A stretch of 64,000 bases of DNA from Lamellibrachia satsuma (lineage: Eukaryota > Annelida > Polychaeta > Sabellida > Siboglinidae): contig BSQZ01000034.1 in assembly GCA_033239005.1 (NCBI GenBank), positions 3,350,001 through 3,414,000 of the forward strand, in the 5' to 3' direction. A program made the translations under genes and the position numbers. Numbering within the stretch: position 1 is the first letter of the stretch; the number at the start of each line of letters is the position of its first letter. Below, piece by piece: positions 12,116-28,664 of this stretch. Below the pieces are notes generated by a model that saw nothing but the letters and a program-made list of their open reading frames with translations, ran no database searches and was not told where the DNA came from.

Positions 12116-12986
12116 AACAAATGGTGCACTATGTACAGAAACTAGAGGATTCGGGCGGTGCAAGGCTACTGTTTCCCTGATGGTTGGCATGGCGACACAC
12201 AGGGAGGCTGGTAGTGATGGGGTGATGTGTAGAAGTAGAGGTGATGGTGTTCTGTACCACATGGATACTGCCCAAATGTAGTATATGTGCATTAATCGTC
12301 GGTGTGACTGTTTTGGTATATTTAATCAAGTCGACCAAACCCGGCCGCAGACATACTCTTCAATGCAGCCAAACCCAGTCCAAAATTTCATCGTATTTCG
12401 ATTTATTCAAGTGGCGCGCTCTGGCGGATAGTTTAGAGAATATACTGTGCCTGGATGCACTGGCCCCACGTTTGACCGTATCTAGTCAAATAACTGGGAT
12501 AACAGGTTATTTTAAATGGCCGAGGTCTATAGGGTTAAGCGGATGTTCGATGCTGTTGGACATGTGAGGCTTAAATAACTAACCTGAACGCGCACACATA
12601 GCGAATTAAAGTGGCATTTTCTTAACTATCTACATCAGCAATCCTGTCTTGTCATATTAATAATAATTAATGTCATTATTGTTATTATTATTATTATTTT
12701 ATTTGTATTATTAGTATTACATACTCAGGGAATAGGTATATTTTCACATGTATATTTGCAAAACTTGTTCAATATTTGCAATACTTATAGGACATTGTCA
12801 TTCTGTATTACAAGTAATTTGAATACTTTAAAAAAGTATTGTGCCTACCTCTGCTTTCATGTAGGTATACATTGTCCACTTGGCTTTTGTGATGGTCTTA
12901 CTCTGGTCATATTAGGATGTTGGTCACCACATTTTCCAACAAGAAAATGCGTGTAGCTTCTTTGCTAATAATGTTCGGATAAAATT
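12116..12986. other. Intergenic, nothing recognised
   Basis: AT-rich sequence with short open frames only and no repeat structure that I can support. Confidence 0.5.
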
Positions 12987-13004
12987 TCATGCTGGCAAAC
13001 GAGA

Positions 13005-13392
13005 ATGACTTGGGTTGTATGTTCGATCAGAATGCGCACTCTGTGGATATTGATGTATGGTGATATGTTCGGTCAGAGTGCGCACGCCGTTAATATATGT
13101 GTTTGGTGATACGTTCGTTGGGAACGCAGACTCTGTGGAGATTGGTGTCTGGTGGCATGCACGTCGTGGAGATATATGTCTGGTAATGCGTTCGGTGAGA
13201 ATGCGCACTATGCGGAAATTGATGTTTGGTGATATATTCTGATATAGTGCGAACGCCGTGGAGATATATTTATGGTGATATATTCGGCCAGTATGCGCAT
13301 GCCGTCGCAGTAAATGTCTGGTGATATGTTTGGTGAGAGTGCGCAATCTGTGGAAATAAATGTCTTGTGATATGTTCGGTCGGAGTGTAGTT
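13005..13392. repeat. Degenerate minisatellite, period about 60 bp
   Basis: Units share GGTGATATGTTCGG, GTGCGCAC and GGAGATATATG. Copies differ considerably, so the array is older than the one at 6332. Confidence 0.8.
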
Positions 13393-14143
13393 AATAACAT
13401 GAAAATCCGTCGACTGTTTCCGAGTGTTCCACTAGGAGGGGTAACTGTTTAGATTCACTTAGCTTCTCGAGGTAGGATTTTCTTATCTGATGTTTTCTAT
13501 ATCCCGAGGTGGCAGCACTATAGCTTGCTAGATATAACCTTTTTTAATACAGCTTAATTATATTTTTTCGCTCGTCTCGTTTCAGACTTATTTCGCTAAA
13601 TTCGACCCTATTTTGTGTCGCTTATGCGACAGCTCGTTATTACACATTCGTTACTTAGTTTCGTTGAAATAGTAGTAGTAGTGGTAGTGGTTGTGGTAGT
13701 GGTAGTAGTTGTTGTTGTAAATGGGTGCTGTTCATGTTGTTGTAATGACGTAAAACACATTATATTATAACATGTATTTGAAAAAAAAGCATACATAATA
13801 AGTTCACACTGATACACATTATGTAATAAATATAATAATAAATATGAATAAGGCACGTACAAATATATCATAATACATTTGATAAATGAATCACACAATT
13901 TATGTGCTCGAAATTAAGTTCTTCATAACACTAATCTAATTAGTGACATTAACCGAGGCTACGTACAGTAACAATATTTCTCTTATGGTAACAAAACCCA
14001 TTTTCTATGCATACATTTGTAAATCATGCAATACATCACACAATGTATTTTTCTCGAAATAATACTCTTCATAGAAATGTAGTTATTGACACTAACCGAA
14101 TATCGGTGAAATAACAGTATTACTGTAATGGTAACACAATATA

Positions 14144-14278
<135 letters not shown>

Positions 14279-14805
14279 GCATAATACAAAAATTATATGA
14301 AACATTTGCGCACATGTTTACATAACAACACGTATGTACAGTATACCTATGTTCTAATATCTCAAAGCAAGTATAAAATACCAGCAACGTTTCGCAAATA
14401 TTATTTAATCGTGATGGAAATTGAAATTAGTAAATGAAAAATTTTATTAGTAAATGGTGCATTTTCGGTATTAACGAACGAGCATAATTTCTACGAGGAA
14501 TGCAAAGACTAAGTCTCTCGTCCGCTATTTTGGGAAAAAACGCCAAGGTTGAGTCATACCCATTTCTTTCAATTGCATATAACTATGTATATTACGCCTT
14601 CATACAGATTGACATATTTCTCAGAACTTTCAAATACTACAAATAGTTTGGAGGATAACAACTAACCATGAATAATGTTACTGTATTGACCAATGCATGT
14701 AATACTATTAGCAATGGTGACAATATTGCTGGGGAAAGCTGACTTAGTCATCTGGTTAAAGTCTCATTCGGTAGGTGGCGCACGTAGTGACGATTATTCG
14801 GCTGA

Positions 14806-17756
<2,951 letters not shown>

Positions 17757-18540
17757 CTGCAAGGTCAAGCGAGGCGAGTAAAATACAGAGTTTAGTTGTA
17801 AATGCGTGCGTGAGTGTTTCGCCATTTGTACGTATGTACGTAAGTTTATAGTGCGACAATATATTCGTCTATACACAGTGTTGAACATGAAAAAAAATGT
17901 ATCTAGAAATATATATAATAATCAGAAATCCTGCTCATTTGGTCATGATCCGGTTACCACTACCTATAGCTATCACATATTGAATACAAACTCATTCATT
18001 TGTCACTGATATTATCGCAGTTATACTCATGTGTGCTAAAACCTGGCACTCAGCCTCAGGAATATGATTGCGAAATCACAGCACATTTCTATGCAGACAC
18101 GCACCAGCTCTTTGAACGTGGAAGCTAATGAAACAACGTATAGAATGTCTGTATGTATTTATCTAACGCGCCAAGCAGTTGCGTTTTTTTTCTTGGGTAA
18201 TACTTAATTGATGATATGACTTAGCTTAATCTTATGTTGATAGTATTTGCCCAGTGGTATCTTCCTAAGGATATAGCAGCGCTGGGGAAACAGCTTCCCT
18301 TTTTGTTAAGATCGTCGATATATGAGTAGCCTTATTTCTTAGTATATTTTTTTAATAAATAGTTTTAATAACATGCACAGTCACTTTAATAATAGGGTCA
18401 GTGCGTTCGTTAAGATCGTCGATATATGAGTAGCCCTTAGAATATAGAGCCGGTCTAACTTTGCCACTTTTCACTGAATTTTGACAGAATAATTTCATAA
18501 TGTAATAGTTTGTCCAATGATTTTAGCGACACGTTATGTT
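17757..18540. other. Gene C upstream region
   Basis: This should hold the short first exon and promoter of gene C. I could not identify either with confidence. Confidence 0.4.
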
Positions 18541-18762
18541 ACATTTGTACACATTAGCTAGCATGTCGTAGTCGATACATGTACATGTGTACACATTAGC
18601 TAGCGTGTCGTAGTCGATACATGTGTACACATTAGCTAGCATGTCGTAGTCGATACATGTGTACACATTAGCTAGCATGTCGTAGTCGATACATGTGTAC
18701 ACATTAGCTAGCATGTCGTAGTCGATACTGGATAGGTTCGATAGGTTCGATAGGTTCGATAG
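18541..18762. repeat. 36-bp tandem repeat (5 copies) followed by 10-bp repeat
   Basis: ACACATTAGCTAGC anchors fall at 18549, 18591, 18627, 18663 and 18699 (42, then 36 bp). Each unit carries the palindromes GTGTACAC and GCTAGC. GATAGGTTCG decamers follow from 18730. Confidence 0.92.
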
Positions 18763-19369
18763 TTCGTGAAATTAGTCTGAAGTGAGACGAGCAAAAGGAA
18801 TAATAAAGGAATAATAAATTATATTTCAACATGCACGGTGTTCTGGTCAGAACTGAATAATTTGTCTTGTTTCGATGGCAATATATATACAGGTCAAGGT
18901 ATCGGTAATCACCTAGTGGAGAATGCAGAAAAAAATTTCCCCGTCTTCGGATTCCATTCACTAATTCACCAGGATCCCGGAAATAAAAAATTGGAGCCAC
19001 AGCAATGCTAAGAAAGATCTAAGCGGCGCCAGGATTGCCGATGATGTCATGTTATTGGCTTCATAGCTTGGATATACTTCAAAGGTTAACCATATCCGAG
19101 AACAAACAACAATCGAACGTTCCAAAACGGGGGAAGGTGATAATCCCCCTCCTCCGATAGGACGAAACCATTTATGTAGAAACTGCATGTGCAAATCCAC
19201 AGAAAAATATTTTTACTAAGGTGGTAATTTCACTAAATGTATCATCACGACGAGACTGAACAAGTAGTTTTGTGTATAAAAGTGCAATCTTCCAATACAG
19301 TTCATGACTCAGTATTAGTCACACATCAAATGTGGTTAGCGTATTGTCGTAAGGTTAGAGTATGTATTT

Positions 19370-19430
19370 GTACGTACGTACGTACGTAGTACGTAGTACG
19401 TACGTACGGTGTAATACGTACGTACGTTCG
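19370..19430. repeat. (ACGT)n microsatellite
   Basis: Self-complementary ACGT runs broken by a few bases. Confidence 0.85.
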
Positions 19431-20425
19431 TATGCGGAATGTTGCAAGTTAAAGCAGAGTGTTGGTGTAAGATAATACCTCCGGTGTAGTGCGTATTATA
19501 ATGTTATAAATAACATTCGATAATCTTCGCCAGCTTTACTGGTGGGCGTTACGTGGATATCCCTTATCGCATTACATCTCACATTAACAAAAAACGCGTG
19601 CGAGCCAGCAATGCAGGTCAATAGTTCAGCATCTTACCTGTAATTACAAATATTGAAAGAGGCTCCGGCGGTACTTCCTAGTTGAAGGTTTCTTGTGGTC
19701 GAAACCATAAGTGTGCCTAACCACCAACGTCTACAAATTCAGTTACATTATCTCAGGGCGAATATATATATGTTTCGTTTGTTTTCATCGCCTTGGTATC
19801 TCGTCTCATCAATGGAAAATACATTTCATTGAAAATGTACTAATAAATCTGTCGTAGCAACAATGAAGTCCACCACATGGTCTCTAACTAACTTGTCTAA
19901 TAATTTGCATACTTAAGAAATTGACAGAAAGAGATCTCGTAAATAGTCAATCATCATTTGACAGATCGTTTGAGGGGTTTATAATTACAGATTGCTATGT
20001 GTTAAATATATGCCATTAGTTCTTTGAACATCATGTGTAGATCAGTCGTTGATGCTGTGTTGTGTTGTGTGTTGACTGCTATCTCACGAATGTACAATAG
20101 GCGTGTGTCAGTCGTCTTTCCGTGGGTACCAAACATCGATACAAAGCTACTCCCCCACTGCTAAACGTGTAGTCTTGTCAGTCGCGATTAATGGTAAAGG
20201 TGTACGCATCTCTTATTAAGAGTCATACAACTTAACGAACATGCATATATGCTTTGATGTGTGAATAGCCATGCATTTCGATTTAATGCAACCTAAAGCT
20301 GCGCGACGCGTTAACGCTATCGACAAAATATGAACCCTCTTTGAAAACTTCTGGCTACTGCCCTGTTTATAATGTGCTATATCTATTTTGGCAAGGACTA
20401 GACAATGGGCCAAAGGCAAGTTATC

Positions 20426-20464
20426 ACACACACACGCACGCACGCACGCAAGCACGTACGCACG

Positions 20465-20533
<69 letters not shown>
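20426..20533. repeat. (CA)n microsatellite
   Basis: A dinucleotide run in M1; longer versions sit at the matching positions of M2 and M3. Confidence 0.95.
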
Positions 20534-20537
<4 letters not shown>

Positions 20538-20814
20538 ATGAAGTAACGTAGTTTGGCGACAAATCACCTGGTTGAACCATGTAATTACCAAATGTTCCAA
20601 AAGGTTGGTGCATTGAGTTCACTGCTTAGACGGACTCGACCCGCTCAACAACACCGTGATTGGTGTTCTAGTTTGAAGAAAGTCATCACTTGAATTACCC
20701 GTTAACATTAACGTTTGTCACATTTATTTCGTGCTAGTTGTTTCACCTCGTCGTTTTGGGGATAACACTAAACATTTTGTAATACAACATTTCATTTGTG
20801 TGAGTCCTGTGAAC

Positions 20815-21510
20815 TGCTCCGTTGGCTCAATGGGGCTTCATTATAATTCGGGGTCGTTGCGGTCACAGCCCCGGACTGTCACTGGAGAACATTGGGATTC
20901 GTGTATACTTAAAGGTACAAAAAGGTAAACTAACGTTCTTATATAGCGCGGTATCCAGTCCGTAGGACCGCTCAAAGCGCTTTACACTTCACCCCTTGGC
21001 AGACCTGTTCATTCCAAAGCCATCTCAACTTCTCTGGGAAGCATTCAGCCACGCTGCAATTGCGCGAAAACATTTATACAGCAGAGCGAAATGTGGCAAC
21101 GTGGGGTGATCAAACTTGCCAAAGGTTCGAAACGACCGCAGTGGGATTTGAAACCGGGTTCTCTCGATTGAGAGTTCGGCCTTCTAACTAATATGCCATC
21201 GCGCCCACTTACCGCCGAGTCGAAACTTGGGCAATTTGTTTCACCCCACACTGTGTCTGTGGCTTTCGGAAGAGACACTCAAAGCGATTGGTCCTTTCCA
21301 ACTGGTGTCTGTGCCTGGGAGGTGCACGATTTCATACAAATAAATAAAAAAATCTGCATTGTCTCAAAAAGTCAATGGTCCCGATCCAACAAAACAAAAA
21401 GGGATGCTGCATTAGCAACTACCAAAGACTTGCTTTGACAATAGAGTAAGCACAACGAACGCCTTGTCTAGGCGGATTTCGGCGCCATATAAGACGACGT
21501 TATTGTTTTT
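20815..21510 (+). mobile_element. tRNA-derived SINE (GGCGCCATA-tail family), split by another SINE
   Basis: The head starts GCTCCGTTGGCTCAATGGGG with tRNA-like promoter features. The body includes GGGCAATTTGTTTCACCCC and ATTTCATACAAA, and the tail is CGGCGCCATATAAGACGACG. It is interrupted at 20912-21206 by a second SINE. Related copies are at 23490, 32885, 35690, 46120, 51590 and 54640. Confidence 0.7.
20912..21206 (-). mobile_element. tRNA-derived SINE (GCGCTTT-tail family) with 5-bp target duplication
   Basis: On the minus strand it starts GTGGGCGCGATGGCATATTA, has a B-box-like GGTTTCAAATCCC, and ends with GTAAAGCGCTTTGAGCGG and CTATATAAG, a tail type widespread in metazoan SINEs. ACTTA flanks it at 20907-20911 and 21207-21211. 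M2 lacks it at the matching site (about 32960), so it inserted after M1 and M2 separated. Confidence 0.8.
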
Positions 21511-23489
21511 CTATGAAGACACGGCTTGATTATATTACTACAATGTTGCTAGCGACAATCAATATCACGACAACGACTAACGAAATTTATACAGTGGCAC
21601 CCGCATGATGATTACCCCGATAAAACATAAGAAATTTCGCATCCACGTCGGATCCTTTTTGAATTATTTCAACCCAGTCTTTTGCATATGGGGGAATGAG
21701 GGGAAGGCCTCGTCGAACAAATATGTAGATCAGTAGTTGGTGTTATGTTGTGTGTTGACTGCTATCTGACTAATATATAATAAGTGGGTATCAGACCACC
21801 AATGATTACATCGCTACACGCGCTATTCCTGTCATTACATATACAACATTCCGCGTGCCTGCGCTATTTTGGTATTCAAAACTTGATAAGCCCCGCACTG
21901 TTATTGAGATTAAATTAAGATATTTCAATGAAATAAGTAGGCTAGCTAAAATTATGTGTAGCGTATAGGTCTTTAATTGACGTCGATAGCTGTCCACGGT
22001 TTGCTGTATAAAATGGCCGACTGATGCTATTTGTCGAGTGATTGTCCCGACTCGGTAGCAGTCAAAGTAAGCGACCAAGTGGTGTCTCCAAGCCTGTACG
22101 TCTTAGTACAAGTAGCCTGCACAATTCCTGTAGCAAAAGGAGCTCCATTGCATTGAGATGTTTGCAGAATTATATGCAACCACGTTGGAATCTCCTGCAC
22201 TGATGCTCTCTTTATCAATCTCTCCTCGTTCATTTATGCATCCTGCGCGTCGCAGAATGGTACCAACTAACATCCTTTTCAAACGTTTCTTCATTCCAAT
22301 ATCTTCTCGTAATAACACCACTTCCCGTCTTCTCATTTCGCTCTACATATTCTCCCAATCCAGGTGTTCTCTGCTACAAGTAGCTTCTCCCTTACTCTGC
22401 AAGTGGAATCGTTCCCAACCCATCCACACCGCAGTACTACATATGCTTCAGACACTTGTCGATTTATTTATTGTTTCACCCTATTGTCACACATAATGTC
22501 TTCCACCCCTCCGTGCTGCGGCTCCTTCTTGCACCCTCCCATGTACATCCCTGATAGCAACTCCCTCCGTTCTTACGTAAGGTTTATCCAAGACACTTGC
22601 TTGCTTAATTTTCTTTCCACTGATGACTATCTGTAGGTACACATGTTTCTCTAGCGACTCTACCATGGTTTTCTCTAGGTTCATTCAGAGGACGTCATGC
22701 TTTCAAAGATGTTAATGCCATTCTTGCAGTGTCTTATGAAGTTCTTCCTTTCTATTTGCCACCACTGACAATTCGCCCGCTTATAATATCTTCCTGAATA
22801 CGTCTTGTCCTGACACAATTTCACTGAACAGGTGCATCACCAACACCACGAGTCTTAAGGCACCTTCCTGCATGATGCCCACTCGTATTCCAAACTTTTA
22901 CCATCACTAAGCTTGTAGCCAGTTTGAAGCTTGTGACTTCACTAACCTGTTTTAAGATTACATATCTGGATGTCAACACTGTATTCGTATCAGTCTTGAT
23001 AAGTGGTGAAGGTATTGGTCTTTTTATTAAGCTTCACACCGTTTGATATACATACGTAGATGTTGTGATACGTTACTAATACAATTAAATTAAAATAAGT
23101 GTTTAAACTGTTATGTTATCCATACATTATTAAAAAGCAACAGTGCCGTAATGAGCGAGCCACACATTTATGTACTGCAAGTTAATAATAATTAACACCT
23201 TCGACAAAATATGAACCCCTTTGATACATATGTGAGTCATGAGGTAATGCAGCGAAGCGGTGTAGTTTGGCGACTAATGACCCGGTTGAACCATCTGATT
23301 AGAACATTTACCATATGGACGGAGCATTGAAAGTGCCTTAACGACATATCTATGTTTCAAGGAAGGACTAATCATCACTCTGAATACCCATTAGCCTTAA
23401 TGTTTGCTACAATTATGTCATGTCAGTGGCAGGTTGTTTCAGCTCAGCGTTTTGGGATAACCCTAACAAATTTGACATTTAACAGAGAA

Positions 23490-23860
23490 CTACCCCAGCT
23501 CAGCGGTCTCTGCGGTTAGAACAGCGGACTATCGATCAAGAGGACCGGGGTTCTAGTCTACAGCTGTTTCGAAACATGGGCAATTTCCTTCACCCCACTT
23601 TGCTTGTGTCTTTTTGAAGATACATTAAAATCTTTGGTCCCGTCTTCGTGGCGTCTAAACCAGGGGAAGTAAACTATTCACAAAAGGAAATTGAAACAAC
23701 TTTACCTGGACTCACAGGGTCAATCATCTCGATCTACGAAGACCCACACGGGCGCTGTGTTAGTTGTTGTTAACGACTTGCTTTGACAATGGAGTACGCG
23801 CCGTGAGAACCTTGTCTAGGCGGGTAACGGCGCCATACAAGACGATGTTGTTAATATTAT
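23490..23860 (+). mobile_element. tRNA-derived SINE (GGCGCCATA-tail family)
   Basis: The head CCAGCTCAGCGGTCTCTGCG has B-box-like GGGGTTCTAGTC; the tail is GGCGCCATACAAGACGATG. It matches 35690-36070 and, inverted, 51590-51940 and 46120-46360. Confidence 0.7.
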
Positions 23861-24050
23861 ACGAAGACACGGCTTGATTATATAACTACAAGATTACCAT
23901 GCTCAACCGTTAGCATATCAAACAAGAGATTTAACAAGATTTAGCAAGATTGCCATCCCAAACAACAAGTTCCAGATGGCAAGTGGGCAAGGAAGCCATT
24001 GGCTTATCGAGAGTCCAACAATTTTCTCATCTGTGTGTAGCCCGCCCTTA

Positions 24051-25520
24051 TCATATATCTGCCAATTCTATTTTAAACATATTCACACTACTAGCATTAA
24101 CACAATCATTTGGCAGTTTGTTCCATTCATTTATCACCCTCTGTGAGAAAGAGTACTTTCTCATGTCCAACCTACACTGCTCCTTAACCAATGCTGCTTT
24201 GTGTCCTCTGGCTCTACTGCCTTCTTTAAGTTTGAAGAACATATTCATATCAACATCCTCATAACCGTTCACTATTTTAAACACTTCTATTTGGTCTCCT
24301 CTTAGTCTCCTAGTCTCTAGTGTTGTCAAACCACATTGTAATAAGCGACTTTCGTAATTAAGGTATCTAATTTCTGGAATCATTTTAGTTGCTCTTCTTT
24401 GTATTCTTTCTAGCTTGTCCTTTTTATGATACGGCTTCCATGCTTGAATACAATATTCCATATGTGGTCTAACTGTTGCTTTGTACAGGGTTACAATTAG
24501 TTGTTTCTCCTTATACATGATAGTTCTCCTAATTATCCCTAGAATTTGATTTCCTTTCGAAGCAGCAATCTCGCATTGCTCTGAAACTTTCATGTCAGCA
24601 CTAAATGTTACTCCGAAGTCCTTTTCTTGTGTGGTTCTACCTATTACAGCATACCCAATTTTATATTCTTCGTCCATGTTTCCATGTCCTATGTGTATGC
24701 ATTTACACTTCCCAAAATTGAATAACATTTGCCATTTTTCTGACCATTTAACTAATTTACCTAGATCATCCTGTAAACTTTGTTTATCTGTATCATTAGT
24801 AACCTTTCTGAATACATTTGTGTCATCTGCAAATTTCAGCACTTTGCTAGATATGTCATCTTCCAAATCATTTATATATATTAAAAACAGTATAGGGCAT
24901 AATACTGATCCCAGGGGTACCCGACTCAAAACCGATTTCCAGTTTGAAATCTCACCATCTACTATTACTCTCTGACTTCTGTGTGTAAGCCACTTTTCTA
25001 TCTAGTTGATTGCATCATTACCTATACCATGGGCTTTTAGTTTAAGTAACAATCTTTCATGTGACACTTTATCGAAAGCTTTCTGAAAATCGAAGTAGAT
25101 AACATCCACTGGTGACCCGTCATCTACCCACTTTGTAATTTCGTCCAAAAAACATAAGATATTGGTTAGACATGACCTTTCTTTTAGGAATCCATGTTGT
25201 ATGTATTTATTCATTTATGTTTCACAAAGAATTCAACCATGTGGTCTCTAATTAATGTTTCGAGTAATTTACATACAACTGATGTTAAACTCACTGGTCT
25301 GTAATTATCTGGCTTGTTCCTCGATCCCTTCTTAAATAGCGGCGTAATATTTGCTTCTTTCCATTCTGAAGGAACTATTCCTTCTTCTAGTGACAAGTTA
25401 AACAATTTTGCAAGTGGTGTACTAATTTGCTCAACAATTTCCGTAAGCAGTTTTGGTGGTAGCCCATCAACTCCAGGTGATTTATTATCTTTCATCTTCT
25501 TAATTTTCTGTGCTATCATT
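24051..25520 (-). pseudogene. LINE reverse transcriptase, left arm, fragmented
   Basis: Pieces at 25519-25211, 25214-25002 and 24929-24051 carry DNKSPGVDGLPPKLL, PDNYRPVSLTSV, the motif A region DFQKAFDKV (catalytic Asp present) and motif C KFADDT. Motif B reads VPLGSVLCPILF instead of the usual VPQGSVLGPILF. Stop codons separate the pieces. Confidence 0.88.
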
Positions 25521-25799
25521 TCAGGAGTTACAAATAATTGCCCTAAATGTTCTGATTTATTGCCCTAAAATTTAGTAAATGGAACTGGAAGTGAGCTGAT
25601 ATCTTCTGTGGTAAAAACTGAGCTGAAATACCCATTCAGGACCTCTGCCATTTGAAACTTGTCTGAAATTATGTTTTCCCTGTTGTTTTCCAGTGGTCCG
25701 ACCTTATCTCGAACTTTCTGTTTACTCCTTACATAAGCTCTTGCTGTCATTTTTTTATATTACCTGCCAATTTTTTTTCAAAGGTTCTTTTATATTTTC

Positions 25800-26868
25800 T
25801 AATTTAAGTTGTAGCTAGGTTAAGTGGCTCTTTGTAATTTGCACTGTCTTCATCCTTTCTGGTATGCCTATAAACCCTCCACATAGTTTGCTTAAACACT
25901 ATTTTTCTAATAGCTTTTTTTGACAAGTGTTTCTTTCTAGACCGTTTTCCTTGTTTTTTCAAGGGAACAAATTTATCGATGATACTCTCAATTTCATATT
26001 TTAGAATATTCCAACATTCAATTGCGGTCTTATTCATCAGCATATTATTCCAATCTAGCTTTGCTAAATATTTTCTCATATCTTTAAAGTTACCTTTGTG
26101 GAAGTTTCTCCTATACGTTTTGTTTATTTTTACTTCCTGATTTTACATTGATGTCAAATGTATTTGAATGTGGTCACTGTTACCCAATGGTTCATGTATT
26201 TTTACACTGTCCACTAATTCTTTTTGTGATGATAAAACTATATCTAATACATTTTCTCCCCTGGTTGGTTCTAGCACGTGCTGAGTAAGGAAGCTACCCT
26301 GAATTAAAAATAGAAGTGTTTGGTCCTCACCCCTTGTACTCTCTAGAGATTTCCATTGTATGTGTACATGGTTAAAATTTCCTATTATGATACATTCCCC
26401 TTTACTAACGTCCTTTATAGCATTTTGTACTTTTGTGTTATCCTCTTTGTTTATGTTTGGACTTCGGTAAACTAATCCAATAGTTAATTTTTAATTTCCT
26501 GAAACTATTTTGCACCTAACAGCTTTATCGTAATCTGCTTTCCTTTCTAATTTTATTTAGTAAGCCTGAATAGATTCTTTAGCATATAAAATAACTCCCC
26601 CTCCCCTTCTTCCCATTCGATCTCTCCTAAACATTACGTATCCTGTCAATCCTAATTCAGCATCTGTTATGTCTGTGTTGGCCCATGATTCAGTAATACC
26701 AGTTATGTGAGGGTCAATATCTTCTACCATAATGTTTAATTCGTTTTTCTTATTTACTATACTCCTAGCATTTAAACACACGCATCTATAATCTGCTTCA
26801 GACATGTTTTTCGGACATTCTGTTATTTGTTTATTTGTACTAGTGGCCTCTTGTCCTGCTTGAGGCAT
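25800..26868 (-). pseudogene. LINE APE-type endonuclease and linker, left arm, broken
   Basis: It includes CVCLNARSIVNKKNEL, GITESWANT (catalytic Glu) and RRGGGVILYAKESI, followed by GDFN-region and linker sequences interrupted by stops. Confidence 0.85.
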
Positions 26869-26891
26869 CTCTAAGTAACCCCCCTGCGCTT

Positions 26892-27600
26892 CTAGTTCAA
26901 ATAGTGTTTACTACCAAAAATATTAGTTATGCTACCCATGCCACTGTCTACTGCTGCTGTGAGTCCATCCGCAAACACTGCTGCCCCCTTTCCACTTAGA
27001 TGAAGCCCGTGCTTCATGTATATATCAGCCCTTCCAACAAAACTTCCCCACAAATCCACAAAACAAACTTCCTCTTCCCTACATAGCTTCTCGACTAGCA
27101 TGTTAATTGCCACCCCGGCAATTTCGATATCTATGACCCCTCCTTCCTATTACTGGTAAAATCCCTGACAGTATCACCTGCTCAACCCGCGTCTGCTGTA
27201 GTGTTCTGACCAAATTCCTGTATTTCCTAACTATGGCAGTTGTACCCTCCCTCTCTACGTTATTTGTCCTTACGTGTACTAAAACGGATCCACCCTTCCA
27301 CGAACCCACGATGTTTTCTACCCTCTCAGTTATCGCCTCTATTTTGGCCCCAGGCAAGCAAACTACCACGTCATCTCCCTTGTTTAAGACTCTGTCGGTC
27401 TTCCTAACTATTGAGTCCCCCACAAACACCCTCGCTCTCTTTCTCACCCACTCTATCACTGCCTCCGAATAGCTCTTCCGATGCATTCTCTCTATCACAT
27501 TCTGCCATGCAGCCTTGTCACTTGGTGACAAGGCTGCCATGTACAACAGGCTGCCATGCACAACATATACTAACAAAATGTATACAGTGGAACCCTGCAC
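26892..27600 (-). pseudogene. LINE ORF1 SGNH esterase, left arm, broken
   Basis: Block I is VFVGDSIVRKTD with the nucleophile Ser. Block III reads VRTNN where VGTNN is expected (the right arm has the Gly). The last block reads KHGLHLSGKG where the catalytic Asp should precede the GLHL; the right arm has KDGLHL. A frame change near 27105 splits the domain. Esterase ORF1 proteins are known from CR1-group LINEs; this copy should be catalytically dead. Confidence 0.8.
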
Positions 27601-28260
27601 AACGATAACCCATCAATGAAATTTCGCACCACAGTACCCACGGATGGGGGGAAATTACTTGAACTCGTTCAATTGCTTAAAGGTTATGGTTAGGGTTAGG
27701 GGTTAGGGTGACTAAATGTAGGGGAGGCCTCGTCGAATAAACGATAACAGCAAATTAGCGGTGGGCCGGTCTGCAGATATAAATAACATTCTACCAGCAG
27801 GAAGTATCCGCCGGCCTGATGACTTTTTAGGTGTCCAACAAAGGCGACGTACACCAATAGTTATGACTAGGCACATCCACGAAATGGTACCAAATTAAAG
27901 ACTCTACCGATTCACTTCACGGCTGTAAATATTAAACCACCATTGTTGCTGGGTCTATTTCACGTCTGCATCATTTGCTTTGCGACGCGAAGCTTGTAAT
28001 CATAGGAAGAAAGCCTTAGTTTCCGTGTGACAATTTGCAGTACAAGCAATATTCATCTTCCTGCTTTTGCATGTAGTTTTCGGTGGTTGAAATTACGTAC
28101 TCCTGTGGCAACAGTGCACCGCTATTACAGGTGTTAGACCCCAGGCATAAGTTACAAGTCGGCACAAGATGTGATTGACGTGGCGTCAACTATGAAGAAT
28201 GAGTCATAGTACAGGCAACAAGAGCGGGTTGAGATCACGCAGCGCTGAAGCAAATAACGT
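27546..28260. repeat. Arm sequence with TTAGGG-like stretch
   Basis: Interspersed repeat shared by 36150-36760, 42500-43110, 50880-51440 and 59560-60180. It includes GGTTAGGGTTAGGGG at about 27688 and a broken copy of a small CxxC open frame near 28000-28170. Confidence 0.7.
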
Positions 28261-28580
28261 CATATCTGTAAAAAAATCTCATTCGCTCAAACCGTCAATT
28301 ATGGCGCGTCGTTCGCCAAGTCGTACGCAGAAAGCCGAATTAATGGTAGTACTAGTGTAGCGCTTTGTCAAAGGTGGCAACTGATACTGGCTTGGTGGTT
28401 CTGTATCACAGGGTCGGCGGCGGGACATGGCTCTCTCGGTTCTGCTCACCACCCAGTTGTATACCACAAGTTGTTTACTTGATTATTATTATTATTATTA
28501 TGATTGTTGTTGTTTTTTTCAGTTGTTGTTTTTTGTCTTTGTTATTGTTTTTGTTGTTGTGAACAGATATTGTGAGTTGT

Positions 28581-28664
28581 TCACAGATGTTGAAAAAGTT
28601 CCGATGTCAGCGCCATCTGTCGTTGGGAGTACTCGAGCACAGCCACGCCGTACAACCGCAGTGC
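28581..28664 (-). pseudogene. Gene D exon 5, 5'-truncated
   Basis: Only the helix half remains: ALRLYGVAVLEYSQRQMALT to a TGA. The acceptor and Asp-rich linker present in gene E are missing, and the sequence joins intron at 28665. Confidence 0.72.

Larger units (their letters stand above)
19538..23915. repeat. Duplicated module M1
   Basis: About 4.4 kb collinear in direct orientation with 31558-36115 (M2) and inverted with about 51470-56590 (M3). It contains several SINEs and a (CA)n tract but no supported gene. Its right end runs into the LINE at 23926. Confidence 0.85.
23926..27545 (-). mobile_element. CR1/L2-like LINE, near full coding length, inactivated (left arm copy)
   Basis: In minus-strand order it encodes an ORF1 SGNH esterase (about 27540-26892), an APE-type endonuclease (about 26868-25800) and a reverse transcriptase (about 25750-24051). 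The 3' UTR ends in TCTTGTTAAA-type units. Frames are broken by stops and frameshifts throughout. The same insertion is in the right arm, so it predates the inverted duplication. Confidence 0.9.

Noticed and set aside
20815..20900. tRNA gene candidates with B-box-like sequence
   Set aside because: The tRNA-like heads are attached to SINE bodies and tails in multiple copies and do not fold as complete tRNAs by eye.
27680..27715. TTAGGG-like telomeric stretch
   Set aside because: Only a few imperfect units, repeated inside an interspersed element at 36250, 43000, 51330 and 60050; not a telomere or a clear interstitial telomeric block.
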